The translations under genes were made by a program, and so were the position numbers. Under the pieces are notes generated by a model, which had not been told where the DNA came from, ran no database searches, and saw only the letters and a list, made by a program, of their open reading frames with translations. From a virus, in IMG/VR virus record IMGVR_UViG_3300033571_011013, positions 1 to 61,041 of that record: DNA of 61,041 nucleotides; one strand, given 5' to 3'. Every line of letters starts with the position of its first letter. Position 1 is the stretch's first letter. Of the stretch, positions 17,203 through 26,731 are shown piece after piece.

Positions 17203-18229
17203 TTCAACATTTGAAGATTTTTTAAAATTTAAAGAAAGTCAAATATCAGAACTCAAAGTTGATAATAAGATTTTGATAGTGGATGGCTTGAATCTTTTTA
17301 TAAGAAACTTTCAAGCTGTCCCTATCATAGACTATCAAGGAGACCATGTTGGAGGAATTCTTGGATTTTTCAGAACATTACATAAAGCTATAGTAGATTA
17401 TTCACCAACATCTATATGTGTAGTATTTGATGGGAAAGGAGGCAGTAGTAGAAGAAGGAATCTACTTAAAGATTATAAGCATAGAGTTTTCAATTCGTCA
17501 AGTTTTAATAGATTTGATGATACGAGAGGCATTATAAATGAAAATGAATCTCAAAGAATGCAAGTAAATCTATTAGTAGATACGTTAGATATAATGCCTG
17601 TCAGAACTATAATTATGGATAATGTTGAAGCAGATGATGTTATAGCATATTTATGTAAGCAGATATATCCTAAAGAATCTTCAAAGATTATTATAAGTTC
17701 TGACAAAGATTATTTACAGCTTATAGATGATAAGATTTCAGTTTACTCCCATGAAAAGAAGATGTTAATAACTGAAAGTGATATGATTCCATTATATGGA
17801 TATACTCCACTAAATTATTTAACATACAGATGTTTTACGGGAGATAGAACGGATAACATATCGGGACTTAAACAAGTAGGACAAGTTGGTTTAAATAAAC
17901 ATTTCAAATTAGATTCAGCGGATGAACATGTAACTATAGATGATATAATTGATATGAGTCAAGAGTTATATGATAAAAGTTCTAAAGCTAAAATATTTGA
18001 AAATATATTAAATCAAAAAGATATATTGTACAGAAATTACGAACTTATGCAGTTGTTAGAACCTAATATGTCAGCTACTGCACGTTCTAACATAATGTCA
18101 ATAGCAAGGAGTGAACTTCCTGAATTAGATGATACTAAGTTACAAAACACTTTTTCCAATATAGGATTGTGTAAGAATGAATATGATTTTTTATTTTGGA
18201 AAAATTATCTTAAAAATTTACAAAAATGA
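17186..18229 (+). CDS. 5'-3' exonuclease / flap endonuclease (T4 RNase H-like)
   Basis: 347 residues. Metal-binding motifs of the PolA 5'-nuclease family are in order: ILIVDGLNLFIRNF, ICVVFDGKGGSSRR, NVEADDVIAYL and IIISSDKDYLQLI, followed by the helix-hairpin-helix region GDRTDNISGLKQVG. It removes RNA primers and 5' flaps during lagging-strand synthesis. The start may be the ATG at 17186 or the one at 17192 (MSIDST); both overlap the recombinase gene. The ATG of the helicase overlaps its stop (ATGA). Confidence 0.9.
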   Translation: MKMSIDSTFEDFLKFKESQISELKVDNKILIVDGLNLFIRNFQAVPIIDYQGDHVGGILGFFRTLHKAIVDYSPTSICVVFDGKGGSSRRRNLLKDYKHRVFNSSSFNRFDDTRGIINENESQRMQVNLLVDTLDIMPVRTIIMDNVEADDVIAYLCKQIYPKESSKIIISSDKDYLQLIDDKISVYSHEKKMLITESDMIPLYGYTPLNYLTYRCFTGDRTDNISGLKQVGQVGLNKHFKLDSADEHVTIDDIIDMSQELYDKSSKAKIFENILNQKDILYRNYELMQLLEPNMSATARSNIMSIARSELPELDDTKLQNTFSNIGLCKNEYDFLFWKNYLKNLQK

Positions 18230-19590
18230 AAAACACTATAAGTAGTTACGGTAAAGATTTTGAATATAAATTAATATCAGCATTGATAGACGATACTCCG
18301 TTTATTACTCAAATTTCTGATATTTTAAAACCAATTTACTTTTTCGGAAATGCATCTCAATGGATTATAAAATCCTCTTTAGATTATTATTTTAAATATA
18401 ATAAATCACCATCATTTACAGTTTTAGGTACAGAGGTGGTCAAGCTACCTGAAACTCAGAGTTTGCTCAAACAAGAAATAATTGAGTATTTGAAGAGAGG
18501 TGAGGTGTTAAAGAATTCTCCTGATTTAGATTATATAAAAGAACAATCTATAGATTTTTGTAGGAATCAGGAAATAAAGAGAGCAATATTAGAATGTGTT
18601 GAATTATTAAATACTTCTGATTATGATGGTGTTAAGTCAACATTAGATGCAGCTTTAAAATCAGGGTTCACAAGAGACATTGGACATATCTATAAAGATC
18701 AATTTGAGGAAAGATATGCTGACAATTTTAGAAATACTGTTACTACAGGGTGGGAGTGTGTAGATGATGTTCTACAAGGAGGTTTAGCAGGTGGTGAATT
18801 AGGCGTTGTGATTGCACCTGCGGGTGCAGGTAAGTCTTGGGTATTATCTGCTTTAGGTGCTAACGCTCTCATAATGGGTAAAACTGTTATACACTATACA
18901 TTAGAGTTAAATAGAATATATACTGCAAGAAGATACGATAGTATTATCACAGGGTTAAACAATTCTAATCTACTACTACATAGAGATAGGGTTGAAGACA
19001 AAGTAAAAACTGTCAAAGGCAATTTAATTGTAGAACAATTTCCTGCAAAGACTGCATCTATATTAACTTTAAAATCTCATTTAGATAGATGCATTGCACA
19101 ATCGCAGAAACCTGATATCATAATTGTGGATTATGCTGACTTACTCAAGGGACACAATAAGGAATTGAGATTTGAATTAAAGCAAATCTATGAAGGACTC
19201 AGAAGTCTGTCAGCAGAATATGATTGTCCTGTATGGACTGCATCCCAAACAAACAGATCAAGTTTGGATTCTGAGATAATAGAGGCAGATAAGATATCTG
19301 AAGACTATAGTAAGATAGCAATTGGAGATTTTATCATATCATTATCACGAAGAGCTGAAGATAAAGTATTAGGTATTGGAAGATTTCACGTTATTAAAAA
19401 TAGATTTGGAGCAGATGGTGTAACATTCCCATCTAAGTTTGATGCATCCAATGGTAACATTGAAATATTCAGAGAAAATTCGGGAGATGCTGTAAAAATA
19501 AGAAAAGAAGTAACAGCTTTTGATAATGTAAATAGAGATAAAGAAAGAGAATCTTTTTATGATATGTTTGCAGAATTTAAGAATTCCTAA
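18226..19590 (+). CDS. Replicative DNA helicase (DnaB/gp41-like)
   Basis: 454 residues (T4 gp41 475). An N-terminal helical domain of about 150 residues is followed by a RecA-type motor: GGLAGGELGVVIAPAGAGKS (Walker A), PDIIIVDYADLL (Walker B) and WTASQTNRSS (sensor Gln). It unwinds the fork, loading with primase. No primase gene is seen in the window. It is the last gene of the tight block beginning at 15211. Confidence 0.88.
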   Translation: MKNTISSYGKDFEYKLISALIDDTPFITQISDILKPIYFFGNASQWIIKSSLDYYFKYNKSPSFTVLGTEVVKLPETQSLLKQEIIEYLKRGEVLKNSPDLDYIKEQSIDFCRNQEIKRAILECVELLNTSDYDGVKSTLDAALKSGFTRDIGHIYKDQFEERYADNFRNTVTTGWECVDDVLQGGLAGGELGVVIAPAGAGKSWVLSALGANALIMGKTVIHYTLELNRIYTARRYDSIITGLNNSNLLLHRDRVEDKVKTVKGNLIVEQFPAKTASILTLKSHLDRCIAQSQKPDIIIVDYADLLKGHNKELRFELKQIYEGLRSLSAEYDCPVWTASQTNRSSLDSEIIEADKISEDYSKIAIGDFIISLSRRAEDKVLGIGRFHVIKNRFGADGVTFPSKFDASNGNIEIFRENSGDAVKIRKEVTAFDNVNRDKERESFYDMFAEFKNS

Positions 19591-19600
19591 ATAATTTAGT

Positions 19601-19614
19601 TATATTTATATTTG
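19601..19614 (+). promoter_or_regulatory. Overlapping late-type and host-type promoter boxes before nrdB
   Basis: TATATTTATA (19601-19610) runs into TATATTTG (19607-19614), so both box types share four bases. The ATG of nrdB is 30 nt downstream. This is the only place where the two boxes overlap, which may give expression in both phases. The role is inferred. Confidence 0.5.
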
Positions 19615-19644
19615 CTTACATTGTTATAAACAAAAAAAATCTTA

Positions 19645-20628
19645 ATGAAAAAGAAAAACATATTTGAAGGAAGAGTTAATATACTTCCTTATGAATACCC
19701 ATCTCTATTAAAATATAAAGATGCTATAAGACATTCATATTGGATAGACACTGAATATAATTTTACTACAGACATTAATGATTTTAAAGTAAATGTGTCA
19801 GATGTTGAGAGGGATATTATTAAAAAAACTATGTTAGCCATATCACAAATAGAAGTTAATGTAAAAACTTTTTGGGCTGATATGTATAAAAGAATGCCTA
19901 TAACTGAGATTGGTGACGTAGGTATGACCTTTGCAGAGAGTGAAGTAAGACATAAGGATGCTTATGCAAGACTGTTAAGAATCCTTGGATTAGAAGATGA
20001 GTTTAGGACAGTAGTTCAAATACCTGCTATTAGAGATAGGATATCATATTTAAGTAAATACTTAGATGGGACAAGGAGTAGAGATGATAAGATGTTTACC
20101 AAATCTGTTCTGCTATTTTCACTATTTATAGAACATGTATCATTATTCAGTCAATTTTTGATAATGATGTCGTTCAATAAAGAAAAGAATATATTTAAAG
20201 GTATTTCTAATGTAGTCGAAGCTACTTCAAAAGAAGAAGATATTCATGGTAATTTCGGAGTTGAAATCATAAATATTATAAAAGAGGAAAATCCTGAATG
20301 GTTTGATGAATCTTTTAATAGCTTAATATATTCAGCATGTAACAAAGCTTTTGTTGCAGAGTGTAAAATATTAGATTGGATTTTCGAGAATGGAGAATTA
20401 GAATTTCTACCTAAAGAAACTATCAAACATTTTATAATGAACAGATTTAATAACTCTTTGAATAAGATTGGTATGGATAGTATATTCGAAGTAGATACTA
20501 CGTTATTAGAAAGAGTCCATTGGTTTGATTTGGAAATAACTTCATCTAAGGAAGGAGATTTTTTTTATAAGAGATTAGTAGATTATACGAAGAAGGAGAA
20601 ATCTATTACAGAAGATGATTTATTTTAA
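19645..20628 (+). CDS. nrdB: Ribonucleotide reductase class I, small subunit
   Basis: 327 residues. Di-iron and radical motifs are present: ESEVRHKDAY holds the E-x-x-H ligands and the radical Tyr spaced as in E. coli R2 (H-x3-Y). FIEHVSLFSQF gives the next Glu, and KEEDIHGNFG gives the E-x-x-H pair. With NrdA (12 nt downstream) it makes dNDPs from rNDPs for phage DNA synthesis. It is the first gene of an operon with its own promoter. Confidence 0.93.
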   Translation: MKKKNIFEGRVNILPYEYPSLLKYKDAIRHSYWIDTEYNFTTDINDFKVNVSDVERDIIKKTMLAISQIEVNVKTFWADMYKRMPITEIGDVGMTFAESEVRHKDAYARLLRILGLEDEFRTVVQIPAIRDRISYLSKYLDGTRSRDDKMFTKSVLLFSLFIEHVSLFSQFLIMMSFNKEKNIFKGISNVVEATSKEEDIHGNFGVEIINIIKEENPEWFDESFNSLIYSACNKAFVAECKILDWIFENGELEFLPKETIKHFIMNRFNNSLNKIGMDSIFEVDTTLLERVHWFDLEITSSKEGDFFYKRLVDYTKKEKSITEDDLF

Positions 20629-20640
20629 AAAAAATTAGAA

Positions 20641-22281
20641 ATGGAATACACAAAATATTATTGGCTAAATGAAGATTCTCGTAAGTTTCTCTCAAGAGGA
20701 TATATAGAAGAATCTGCTGAAGATAGACTAAGAGATATATCAGAAGCAGCTGAGAGAATTCTTAATATAAAAGGATTTGCTCAAAAGTTTGAAGACTATA
20801 TGTCTAAAGGTTACTATAGTTTATCTACACCTGTTTGGATTAACTTTGCTAAAGATAAAGGATTACCCATATCATGTTATGGATCTTACACTGAAGATAG
20901 TATGATAAGTATGTTGAATACTTCTACAGAGGTGGGTATGATGTCTAAGTATGGAGGGGGCACTTCTGTATATTTAGGAGAAGTTAGATCAAGAGGTTCT
21001 AAAATAAGGACAGGAGGAACAGCTGATGGGCCTGTTCATTACTCAAAACTGTATGATACTGTAGTAGATGTATGTAAGCAATCTGAGGCTCGTAGAGGGG
21101 CTTGTGCAGTGTATTTACCTATAGAGCATGATGATATATTAGATTTCTTAGATATAGCCACAGAGGGCAATCCTATACAAAATTTGCAGTATGGTATTAC
21201 GATAGGAGATTCTTGGATGGAGGACATGAAAGCGGGAGATTCTGATAAGAGAAAAGTTTGGGCGAAGGTAATACAAAGAAGAGTAGAGTTAGGATTACCT
21301 TATATAATGTTCAGGGATACCACTAACAGAAATACTCCGTATGCAGATATTAAACATACAGAATCTTTAGAGATAGTAGCGAGTAACTTATGTTCTGAAA
21401 TACAACTACCATCCAATAAGAATGAATCTTTTGTTTGTTGTATAGGATCTATAAATCTATTACATTGGGATTCCATAAAGGATACAGATGCTATTGAAGT
21501 ATATGTTCAGTTCTTAAATGCTGTATTAGATGAATTCATAGAAAAATCTAAGAACCTAAAAGGTTTAGAAAGAGCACATAATTTTGCAAAAAACCATAGA
21601 TCAATAGGAGTTGGAGTATTAGGATATCATTCGTACTTACAATCTAAACTAATTGCTTTTGAATCATTGGAAGCTAAGATGTTGAACAATAGTATATTTA
21701 AAACATTTAAAGATAAAACAGACTTAGCATCTATTAATTTGTATCAGTCAAATCCATCAAAATATAAGTGTATAAGAGATGGCTATGCTAATACTACCTT
21801 GATGGCTATTGCTCCAACAAAATCTACAAGTTTCATTCTCGGTCAAGTATCTATGAGTGTTGAACCTATGAAGTCTAATTACTTTATAAAAGATTTGGCA
21901 AAGATTAAAACAGTTTATAAGAATCCTTATTTAGAGAGTGAGTTGCAAAAATATGGATTGGATACTCCTGAAGTTTGGAAAAGTATTATGAATAAGGATG
22001 GTTCTGTACAACATTTAGATTTCCCAACAAAGGAAGTATTTTTAACTTTTTTAGAGATAAGTCCTAAAGAAATTATACTACAGGCAGCACAAAGACAGAA
22101 GTATATAGATCAATCGCAGAGTTTAAACTTGATGATACATCCATCTATACCTGCAAAGGATATAAATGCTTTGTATATATATGCTCATTCGGAAGGAGTG
22201 AAGACATTGTATTATCAGTTTAGTCAGAATTCTGCGCAAGAATTTTCAAGAAATATATTAGAGTGTAAGAGTTGTGAATAG
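20641..22281 (+). CDS. nrdA: Ribonucleotide reductase class I, large subunit, short form
   Basis: 546 residues, much shorter than E. coli NrdA (761). The N-terminus begins almost directly at the catalytic barrel, so the ATP-cone activity site is absent. Catalytic residues are present: SCYGSYTED (barrel Cys), SNLCSEIQLP (N-x-C-x-E active site), TKSTSFILGQVS, the radical-transfer tyrosines in VKTLYYQFSQN, and the C-terminal CKSC thiol pair. Loss of the ATP cone predicts insensitivity to dATP shut-off, a common phage trait; this is inference from length. Confidence 0.93.
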   Translation: MEYTKYYWLNEDSRKFLSRGYIEESAEDRLRDISEAAERILNIKGFAQKFEDYMSKGYYSLSTPVWINFAKDKGLPISCYGSYTEDSMISMLNTSTEVGMMSKYGGGTSVYLGEVRSRGSKIRTGGTADGPVHYSKLYDTVVDVCKQSEARRGACAVYLPIEHDDILDFLDIATEGNPIQNLQYGITIGDSWMEDMKAGDSDKRKVWAKVIQRRVELGLPYIMFRDTTNRNTPYADIKHTESLEIVASNLCSEIQLPSNKNESFVCCIGSINLLHWDSIKDTDAIEVYVQFLNAVLDEFIEKSKNLKGLERAHNFAKNHRSIGVGVLGYHSYLQSKLIAFESLEAKMLNNSIFKTFKDKTDLASINLYQSNPSKYKCIRDGYANTTLMAIAPTKSTSFILGQVSMSVEPMKSNYFIKDLAKIKTVYKNPYLESELQKYGLDTPEVWKSIMNKDGSVQHLDFPTKEVFLTFLEISPKEIILQAAQRQKYIDQSQSLNLMIHPSIPAKDINALYIYAHSEGVKTLYYQFSQNSAQEFSRNILECKSCE

Positions 22282-22555
22282 AGAAGAGAAAGAACTGAGG
22301 GAGGAGGGGCTTTTGATTGCAATCAGAGTTCCTCCCGGTGATAGATGGATGCTCGTTGACTCCAACGGTAATCCCACAAAAGAAAACATCATAGAGGGCA
22401 TTGTAGAGACTCTAAGCGAGTATATGCGAAATCAGGATTTCCATGGTGATTATAGATTAGCTCCTCTTAAAGGTAAACTATATGCCATCTATGAGAGTTA
22501 TGTAGAAGTGGAGAAACCTAAACCAAAGAAATATGATTTGTATGGGGAGTTTTAG
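22274..22555 (+). CDS. Small protein coupled to nrdA, unknown
   Basis: 93 residues from a GTG at 22274 that overlaps the last codons of nrdA. Acidic N-terminus, a central segment RVPPGDRWMLVDSNGNPT, and a C-terminus rich in Lys/Pro. There is no CxxC, so it is not a glutaredoxin. Being co-translated with nrdA suggests a role in nucleotide metabolism, but nothing in the sequence proves it. Confidence 0.65.
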   Translation: MNREEKELREEGLLIAIRVPPGDRWMLVDSNGNPTKENIIEGIVETLSEYMRNQDFHGDYRLAPLKGKLYAIYESYVEVEKPKPKKYDLYGEF

Positions 22556-22576
22556 TTAAAATTATAAATTAGACAT

Positions 22577-24895
22577 ATGGAAAAAGTTTATAAAACAATT
22601 TTGTCGAAGTCTGATTTTGTAGAGTTATGGAATGAAATTCACATATCGGAAATAGTTGCAGTGGATACAGAAACCACAGGTATAAATGTATTTTCTGATT
22701 TAATAGTAGGAGCTTCATTTTCAACTAAGATCGGAAATGGTTATTACTTACCCACTCGTATTTACAATTCGGAAAAAGATTGTTTAGAGGATTACATTGT
22801 TGATGATGCATCTGCTGTAAATATTTTGAAAATAATTATAGAGAAGTTAAAAAATGACAAAAAGAAGATTGTGATGCATAATGCTTCTTTTGATACGTCA
22901 ATTATAAATAATGAATATGGAATAGATTTACTTGATGAATTGTGGATGGATACTATGTTAGCAGTTCACACTGTTCAAGAGGAAGGAGCTTTCTCCTTCG
23001 GAACTCCTTTTGGATTGAAATCGATAGCTCAGATGTATCAAAGTGAGTTAGGATTGAATGTTACTGAAGAAGCAAATATAGAACAGATTGAATTAAAACA
23101 AAGTATTGTAAAGAACGGAGGTACTACGACTAAAGATAATTATCAAATTTATAAAGCTGATTTGGATATACTATCAAAGTATGCAGCAGCTGATACAGAT
23201 TTAACACTTCGAATAGCTTATCTATTTTTAGGAAAAATACAAGATGAAAATTTAGAGAAGTTTTTTTTCGTGGATGAAGTAATGCCTGTTTATAAAGAAG
23301 TAACTATACCAATGGAGAGGAGAGGCATAAGATTAGATTTAGAATTGCTTAATAGTACTAAACACGAAATATTAGAAGTAATCAATGAAAAGAAAAAAGA
23401 TGTTATAGATGAGCTAACATCTCTAAAAGAAGTTAAGAGTTGGATATTTGATCAAGCTTGTGTTAAGACATTCCCTCCTAAGAACAAAGGAAGTTTTGCA
23501 AAACTATTAGCTGCTAATGCTAATTTAGATTTACCTAAAGATAAAAAAGGAGAAATTAGATTATTAAAAAAAGAAATTGCTAAATTAGAAGATTCTCCTT
23601 ACAAGAGATTTCTTACAGATATTGATAGTGATCACAATGTTCCTTCAAATGAATTACACCGAGTTAGTGTAAAATTGTGGAGAGATCACAATAATGGAGA
23701 TTTGATAAATATACAATCAAAAAAACATTTATCAGAAATAGCTTTTGATTATCTCAAACTAAAACCTATATCTAAAACTAATAGTGGAGTTTCTCAATTT
23801 AATGAATTATTTATAGAGAGTATAAGTTCTAAGTATGCTTGGGCAAATAAACTAAGAGTATACAATAAGTTAGTAAAGATTAATTCTACATATGTAGAGA
23901 GATTGTTAGAGAAAAACAAAAATGGAATATTCTACCCATACTTCAAACAGCATGGAACTGTGTCAGGTAGATATGGTAGTGATTTGCAACAACTACCTAA
24001 ACCTAAAGAAGAAGGAGATGACGATCCTATTGTATTGAATTTCAATAATAGAATAAGGGCTTTCTTTATGGTTAGGGAGGGATTTAAATTTATAGATTCT
24101 GATTATGAATCTTTAGAACCTCACATCTTTGCAAGTATATCCAATGATATTAATTTGCAAGAAATATTTAATAAGGGTCATGATTTCTATAGTACAGTGG
24201 CGATAAGGACTGAAAAGTTAGAAGGCGTATCTGCTGATAAGAAAGCACCCAACTTTTTGAAAAAGATAGATGCAAATAAAAGGCAGAAGGCAAAGGCATA
24301 TGCTTTAGGTATTGCTTATGGTATGACAGGATTTGCGTTGGCTAAGAGTTTGAATATTCATAAGGATGAAGGAGAGAAACTGAGAGATGCTTACTTAGAG
24401 GGATTTCCGGGAGTTGCCAATTGGATTGCCGAATCCAAAAAGGAATTTGAAACCACAGGCACTATAAAAAATAAATTAGGAAGAGTAAGACATTTATGGA
24501 GAGGAAAATCAGTATTCGATCAATATGGAGATAAGATATTAGATTATGCATTTAGAGATACCATAGTAAAAAAGTTGGGAGAGGATAAAGCAATATCTTT
24601 GTACAGAGATTTAAAGAATGCTTATAACTCAAGTTTAAACTTTCAGATACAATCGTTAGCTGCTTCTATAGTGAACAGAGCAGCATTACACATAAACAGA
24701 GAAATAAAAAAGAGAGGTTCCAAAGGACAAGTAATAGCTCAGATACATGACCAATTAATTGTAGAAATAGAAGAGGATAGAATTGAAGAATTTCTACCTA
24801 TAGTTAAGCATATTATGGAGAACACTACAACTCTTGATGGAGTTACATTAAAAGCTCCTCCTGAAATTGCAACTAATTTTTTAGATGGTCATTAA
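22577..24895 (+). CDS. Family-A DNA polymerase with 3'-5' exonuclease
   Basis: 772 residues. Exonuclease motifs: VAVDTETTGINVF (Exo I), KIVMHNASFDTSII (Exo II), YAAADTDLTLRI (Exo III). Polymerase motifs: GRYGSDLQQLP, motif A IDSDYESLEPHIFA, motif B RQKAKAYALGIAYGMTG, motif C AQIHDQLIVEI (HDQ in place of HDE). This is the likely replicative polymerase. T4 itself uses a family-B enzyme, so the module differs from T4 here. No 5' nuclease domain is fused; that activity is encoded at 17186. Confidence 0.93.
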   Translation: MEKVYKTILSKSDFVELWNEIHISEIVAVDTETTGINVFSDLIVGASFSTKIGNGYYLPTRIYNSEKDCLEDYIVDDASAVNILKIIIEKLKNDKKKIVMHNASFDTSIINNEYGIDLLDELWMDTMLAVHTVQEEGAFSFGTPFGLKSIAQMYQSELGLNVTEEANIEQIELKQSIVKNGGTTTKDNYQIYKADLDILSKYAAADTDLTLRIAYLFLGKIQDENLEKFFFVDEVMPVYKEVTIPMERRGIRLDLELLNSTKHEILEVINEKKKDVIDELTSLKEVKSWIFDQACVKTFPPKNKGSFAKLLAANANLDLPKDKKGEIRLLKKEIAKLEDSPYKRFLTDIDSDHNVPSNELHRVSVKLWRDHNNGDLINIQSKKHLSEIAFDYLKLKPISKTNSGVSQFNELFIESISSKYAWANKLRVYNKLVKINSTYVERLLEKNKNGIFYPYFKQHGTVSGRYGSDLQQLPKPKEEGDDDPIVLNFNNRIRAFFMVREGFKFIDSDYESLEPHIFASISNDINLQEIFNKGHDFYSTVAIRTEKLEGVSADKKAPNFLKKIDANKRQKAKAYALGIAYGMTGFALAKSLNIHKDEGEKLRDAYLEGFPGVANWIAESKKEFETTGTIKNKLGRVRHLWRGKSVFDQYGDKILDYAFRDTIVKKLGEDKAISLYRDLKNAYNSSLNFQIQSLAASIVNRAALHINREIKKRGSKGQVIAQIHDQLIVEIEEDRIEEFLPIVKHIMENTTTLDGVTLKAPPEIATNFLDGH

Positions 24896-24922
24896 AATAT
24901 ATTATTTTTAAAAAAATTATTG

Positions 24923-24930
24923 TATATTTG
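24923..24930 (+). promoter_or_regulatory. Host-type promoter box
   Basis: TATATTTG ends 13 nt before the ATG at 24944, in the gap after the polymerase gene. It matches the Bacteroidota -7 element. The position argues for the ATG at 24944 as the start of the downstream gene. Confidence 0.5.
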
Positions 24931-24943
24931 TAAAAATTTTAGT

Positions 24944-25201
24944 ATGTCAAAAATTTTAGGATTGGATGGAAATCCAAAGCAAATGAATATGAATGTTGAT
25001 ATTACACAGCAACCAACTCTAAAATGCAAGAGTTGCAATTGTATATTATTTGAACCTGTATTCATTATGAAAAAAATAAGTAAGATTGTAACAGGAACTC
25101 CTAATGATCAGTTAGTACCTATCCAAATACTAAGATGTTCAGATTGTGGAGAAGTATTGTTAGAATCAGTTCCTAATCCTAAATTTTTAGAAAATGAGTA
25201 A
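24944..25201 (+). CDS. Small zinc-ribbon protein
   Basis: 85 residues, start chosen as the first ATG after the promoter box. Two Cys pairs about 40 residues apart, LKCKSCNCILFEP and LRCSDCGEVLLES, form a treble-clef or zinc-ribbon pattern. Such small ribbons in phages often bind nucleic acid or RNA polymerase, but the partner is unknown here. Its stop overlaps the next gene by 8 nt. Confidence 0.75.
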   Translation: MSKILGLDGNPKQMNMNVDITQQPTLKCKSCNCILFEPVFIMKKISKIVTGTPNDQLVPIQILRCSDCGEVLLESVPNPKFLENE

Positions 25202-25394
25202 GATAGAAGATTCAGTTGCAGACAAAATACTGAAAAGAGCTGAGGTTGGTGAGCAGAAGTATGGTGTAACTATGGAGAGAAACGATTTATCAGTAGTTCA
25301 ATGGTTAAACCACCTTCAAGAAGAACTTATGGATGCTACAGTATATTTAGAAAAAATAATTCAAGAGAATGAACATAGAGTCCGTAAAGAATAA
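25194..25394 (+). CDS. Short conserved phage protein, MazG-like helix pair
   Basis: 66 residues. ILKRAEVGEQKYGVTMERND and VQWLNHLQEELMDATVYLEK form the two-helix, E-x-x-E/D pattern seen in small phage proteins related to all-alpha NTP pyrophosphatases. It is too short to be a full MazG domain, so catalytic function is uncertain. The nuclease gene starts inside its last codons. Confidence 0.65.
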   Translation: MSKIEDSVADKILKRAEVGEQKYGVTMERNDLSVVQWLNHLQEELMDATVYLEKIIQENEHRVRKE

Positions 25395-26319
25395 AATACA
25401 AGAATCTTTTAATGTAGTTGTTAATTCTGAAACAGGGGGGAGGATATCCTACTCTCAGTTTTCTAAATATGCTAAATGTCCAAAAAGTTGGGAGTTGGCG
25501 TATTTAAAGAATTTAAGAACTAAAGATCCTTCGATACATACGGTATTTGGAACAGCATTCCATGAAACATTTCAGGATTACTTAAAAGTATATTATAATA
25601 AATTAGATAATTCTTTTAAGAACTATAAATATAAGGATAGACTAAAAGAATTTATAATTGAAAATTATAAAAAAGATGTAAAAGACATCGAACACTTTTC
25701 CACTCCTGAAGAGTTGAATGAATTTTGGACAGATGGAAATATAATATTTGAAGAACTATTACCTAACATAGGTAGTTATTTTGATAATAATAGATACGAT
25801 TTATTAGGTATTGAAGTACCTCTATATACTGATGCATCTGAAATAGACTATGATGTTAAAATGTTAGCATACATTGATATCGTACTGTATGATAAGGTTA
25901 TGAATACTGTAGTCTTAGTTGACATTAAGACAAGTTTCAAGGGTTGGAACAAATACATGAGGAATGATAAACTTAAACAAGCTCAATTATTATTTTACAA
26001 ATATTATTTTGCAAAACAATATGATGTAGAATATGAGAATATAAATGTTAAATTTTTAATAGTAACGAGAAAATTGGACTATGGAGATAGTAGAGTATCA
26101 TTATTTTCTATAGCGGAGTCGAAAGAAGAAATAGAAAATTCTATTTTAGAATTAACTAATTTTGTAGAGAATTGTTTTGAAACAGATGGTTCTTATAAGC
26201 AAAATCAAATTTATTATGCTGTATCAGGAGACAGAAACAAGAATTGTAAATTTTGTGAGTTCAAAGATAGAGAAGATCTTTGCCCAAAGAAAGGAAGACT
26301 CAAACAACGAACACCTTAA
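25369..26319 (+). CDS. PD-(D/E)XK nuclease, RecB/Cas4-like
   Basis: 316 residues. The N-terminus ISYSQFSKYAKCPKSWELAY and GTAFHETFQDYL are the RecB/Cas4 family opening (conserved Cys and His). The core is AYIDIVLYD followed by VVLVDIKTS (D...D-x-K). The C-terminus has the cluster NCKFCEFKDREDLCP, which with the N-terminal Cys could hold an iron-sulfur cluster as in Cas4/AddB. Its likely role is DNA end processing in recombination or degradation of host DNA. The 3' end overlaps the SLOG gene. Confidence 0.85.
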   Translation: MNIESVKNKIQESFNVVVNSETGGRISYSQFSKYAKCPKSWELAYLKNLRTKDPSIHTVFGTAFHETFQDYLKVYYNKLDNSFKNYKYKDRLKEFIIENYKKDVKDIEHFSTPEELNEFWTDGNIIFEELLPNIGSYFDNNRYDLLGIEVPLYTDASEIDYDVKMLAYIDIVLYDKVMNTVVLVDIKTSFKGWNKYMRNDKLKQAQLLFYKYYFAKQYDVEYENINVKFLIVTRKLDYGDSRVSLFSIAESKEEIENSILELTNFVENCFETDGSYKQNQIYYAVSGDRNKNCKFCEFKDREDLCPKKGRLKQRTP

Positions 26320-26716
26320 AGTAGGTATTGTTAGTTGTATCAACTACCAAAATTTTATTAATGTAAGAGAAGTTTTCATGGCTTTGAAAACTTTTAAACA
26401 TCCTTTTGTTATTTTGGGAGGAGGAAATAAAATAGGTGCTGATGATTATATAAAATCTCTTACTTTAGAATTAGATTTTGGGTTTGTAGAATATATACCA
26501 ACACACTTTAAGCATACTGATTATAGTTATTTTCCAAGAATGTTTCATAATGGAAGATTTGATTTAGACAATATGAATACAAGATATAAGTATCTTTTTT
26601 TCGATTGCGACATTCTTATCATTTTAAAAAATAATAATAAAAAAGATGTATTCATAGATAAATTAATTGCATATGTAAAAACATCCAATTCTCAAAAATC
26701 GATATTATTAATTTAA
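26261..26716 (+). CDS. SLOG-domain protein (DUF2493 / YspA-like)
   Basis: The conserved part begins KVGIVSCINYQNFINVREVF, followed by HPFVILGGGNKIGADDYIK (the SLOG GG-x-x-x-G-x-D loop) and RYKYLFFDCDILIIL (the '.N..m...aD.li' strand). Such Rossmannoid proteins bind nucleotides or their derivatives. The start is unclear: the conserved part begins at 26315, at the very end of the nuclease gene, and the in-frame starts before it (GTG 26261, ATG 26222, ATG 26177) all lie inside the nuclease gene. I use GTG 26261. Translational coupling or a frameshift product with the nuclease are alternatives. Confidence 0.65.
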   Translation, partial: SKIEKIFAQRKEDSNNEHLKVGIVSCINYQNFINVREVFMALKTFKHPFVILGGGNKIGADDYIKSLTLELDFGFVEYIPTHFKHTDYSYFPRMFHNGRFDLDNMNTRYKYLFFDCDILIILKNNNKKDVFIDKLIAYVKTSNSQKSILLI

Positions 26717-26731
26717 ATTATATTATAAAGT

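Noticed and set aside
22274-22555. Glutaredoxin after nrdA
   Set aside because: The position is typical, but the protein has no Cys pair and no thioredoxin-like pattern.
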